Shown piece after piece: positions 13,416 through 14,387 of a stretch of 14,387 bases of DNA. Position 1 is the stretch's first letter. Each line of letters begins with the position of its first letter. The notes below the pieces were generated by a model. It made no database searches. It had not been told where the DNA came from and was given only the letters and a program-made list of their open reading frames with translations. Made by a program: the position numbers and the translations under genes. The DNA comes from Oceanospirillaceae bacterium UBA1126 (lineage in GTDB: Bacteria; Pseudomonadota; Gammaproteobacteria; Pseudomonadales; Balneatricaceae), in NCBI GenBank assembly GCA_002312935.1, contig DCAT01000071.1, positions 1,847 to 16,233 of the forward strand, given 5' to 3'.

Positions 13416-14387
13416 CTACATCGCCTGATTTAACACAGCTTGGAACAATACATTACACCCTGCGGTAAGGTGCTCTTGCTTGGCATCTTCAAGTTCGTTA
13501 TGGCTGATACCGTCCTTGCAAGGTACAAATACCATTGCTGTAGGCGCAACACGGGAGATATAACACGCATCATGGCCAGCACCACTAACAATGTCGCAAT
13601 GGCTATAACCTAGATCAACCGCAGCTTGGCGCACCGACGCCACACACGATGGGTTGAATGGAACCGGTGGGGAGTACCAGATTTGTTCAAGCGCCATGGT
13701 CAAACCTTGGCTTTTAATAATGGCGTCGCAGCCTGCCCTCAACTCCTCATCCATTGCCGACAAGGTAACATCATCAGGGTGGCGAATATCTATGGTAAAA
13801 AATACCTCTCCTGGAATGACATTGCGTGAATTGGGAAAGGATTGAATCAAGCCTACAGTGGAGCAAGCCAAAGGTGCATACTTTAGGCCTATTTCATTCA
13901 CCAAGGTGATTACTTTTGCGGCACCCACTAATGCGTCTTTGCGGGTTTTCATCGGCGTTGGTCCAGCATGAGACTCTTGGCCAGTTAACGTGGCTTCATA
14001 CCATCGTTGGCCTTGAGCATCCGTCACCACACCTATGGTGAGGTCTTCATGCTCAAGTATCGGGCCTTGCTCTATGTGAGCTTCAAAAAAGGCTTTAATT
14101 GGGCGCTCACCCATAGGTTCTTTGCCATCATAACCAATTCTCTTTAGTTCCTCACCCATGGTTAAACCATCTAGGTCAGCGCGACTAAGGCCATATTCTA
14201 AATCAAATACACCAGCAAAAACGCCAGAAGCAACCATAGCTGGAGCAAAACGAGAACCTTCTTCGTTGGTCCAAACACTGGCTTCAACAGGCGCTCTGGT
14301 AGTAATATTTTGATCGTTAAGGCTGCGAATAACCTCTAACCCGGCCAATACACCATATACACCATCAAACTTACCACCTGTTGGCTG
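13416..14387 (-). CDS. M20-family N-carbamoyl-amino-acid amidohydrolase (carbamoylase/allantoate amidohydrolase family), cut by right edge
   Basis: Zinc-dependent cytoplasmic hydrolase that removes a carbamoyl group, releasing an amino acid, ammonia and CO2. The open frame runs to the right edge; 323 residues are visible of the family's usual 410 or so, so the N-terminal quarter is missing. Visible motifs: PTGGKFDG with the bridging metal Asp, WTNEEGSRF with the catalytic Glu and metal Glu, FFEAHIEQGPILE with a metal His, ESHAGPTPM of the dimerisation lid, and SGAGHDA with the last metal His near the end. The EEGSRF-x-P-x-M-x-x-SGVFAG form resembles L-carbamoylases and beta-ureidopropionases more than allantoate amidohydrolases, which usually have EEGVRF. 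Exact substrate (carbamoyl amino acid, ureidopropionate, allantoate) stays open. The partner gene, perhaps a hydantoinase, would lie outside the window. Stop codon TTA-complement at 13416-13418 reads TAA. Confidence 0.88.
   Translation of the reverse strand, partial: QPTGGKFDGVYGVLAGLEVIRSLNDQNITTRAPVEASVWTNEEGSRFAPAMVASGVFAGVFDLEYGLSRADLDGLTMGEELKRIGYDGKEPMGERPIKAFFEAHIEQGPILEHEDLTIGVVTDAQGQRWYEATLTGQESHAGPTPMKTRKDALVGAAKVITLVNEIGLKYAPLACSTVGLIQSFPNSRNVIPGEVFFTIDIRHPDDVTLSAMDEELRAGCDAIIKSQGLTMALEQIWYSPPVPFNPSCVASVRQAAVDLGYSHCDIVSGAGHDACYISRVAPTAMVFVPCKDGISHNELEDAKQEHLTAGCNVLFQAVLNQAM

Noticed and set aside
2..14387. A creatinine/hydantoin-to-sarcosine pathway joining the left GcvT-type gene and the right carbamoylase
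   Set aside because: The two genes are about 13 kb apart in separate units, both are partial and no hydantoinase or creatininase is visible; too speculative.
2..14387. CRISPR array, insertion sequence, prophage, tRNA or rRNA
   Set aside because: Looked for regular repeats, transposase or integrase motifs and RNA gene signatures; none seen. Long antisense reading frames inside the annotated genes are explained as shadows of real coding frames.

Overview
The window looks like ordinary chromosomal DNA of a free-living proteobacterium, most likely a gammaproteobacterium. This is judged from the close residue-level likeness of RbsB, RbsD, PntA and PntB to their Escherichia coli counterparts, the moderate base composition and the plain Shine-Dalgarno sites. 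No rRNA, tRNA, insertion sequence, phage gene or CRISPR array was seen. Genus cannot be assigned from the sequence alone.

Layout, left to right. (1) 2-550 (+) is the C-terminal end of a folate-binding GcvT-type protein, probably a sarcosine/dimethylglycine dehydrogenase-like enzyme. (2) 768-1664 (-) is a GcvA-like LysR-family regulator, divergent from 1891-2727 (+), a TauD-type Fe(II)/2-oxoglutarate dioxygenase. The shared control region holds a candidate promoter, an inverted repeat and a T-N11-A site. (3) 2915-8911 is a complete D-ribose uptake and utilisation locus split into two divergent arms. Leftward run rbsD-rbsA-rbsC-rbsB (pyranase, ABC ATPase, permease, periplasmic binding protein), ending in a terminator. 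Rightward run rbsK-rbsR (ribokinase, LacI-family repressor). Between them lie 280 bases with a near-consensus sigma70 promoter for rbsD and three palindromes, two of them tandem LacI-type operators. (4) 9075-10061 (+) is a zinc-type (Rhizobium etli ReAV-like) L-asparaginase. A strong two-way terminator separates it from (5) pntB and pntA (10168-13114, -), the proton-translocating NAD(P) transhydrogenase. (6) 13416-14387 (-) is most of an M20-family N-carbamoyl-amino-acid amidohydrolase, cut by the right edge.

How they work together: the rbs genes form a self-contained pathway. RbsB captures ribose in the periplasm, RbsA/RbsC import it, RbsD converts pyranose to furanose forms, RbsK phosphorylates it to ribose 5-phosphate, and RbsR presumably represses both arms until ribose is present. 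The flanking genes (GcvT-type oxidase, dioxygenase, asparaginase, carbamoylase) suggest scavenging of small nitrogen- or sulfur-containing organics, but they are separate transcription units and no shared pathway can be proved from this window. I did not find a convincing novel system. The most interesting parts are the rbs control region, the split rbs layout, the ReAV-type asparaginase and the unassigned dioxygenase/LysR pair.
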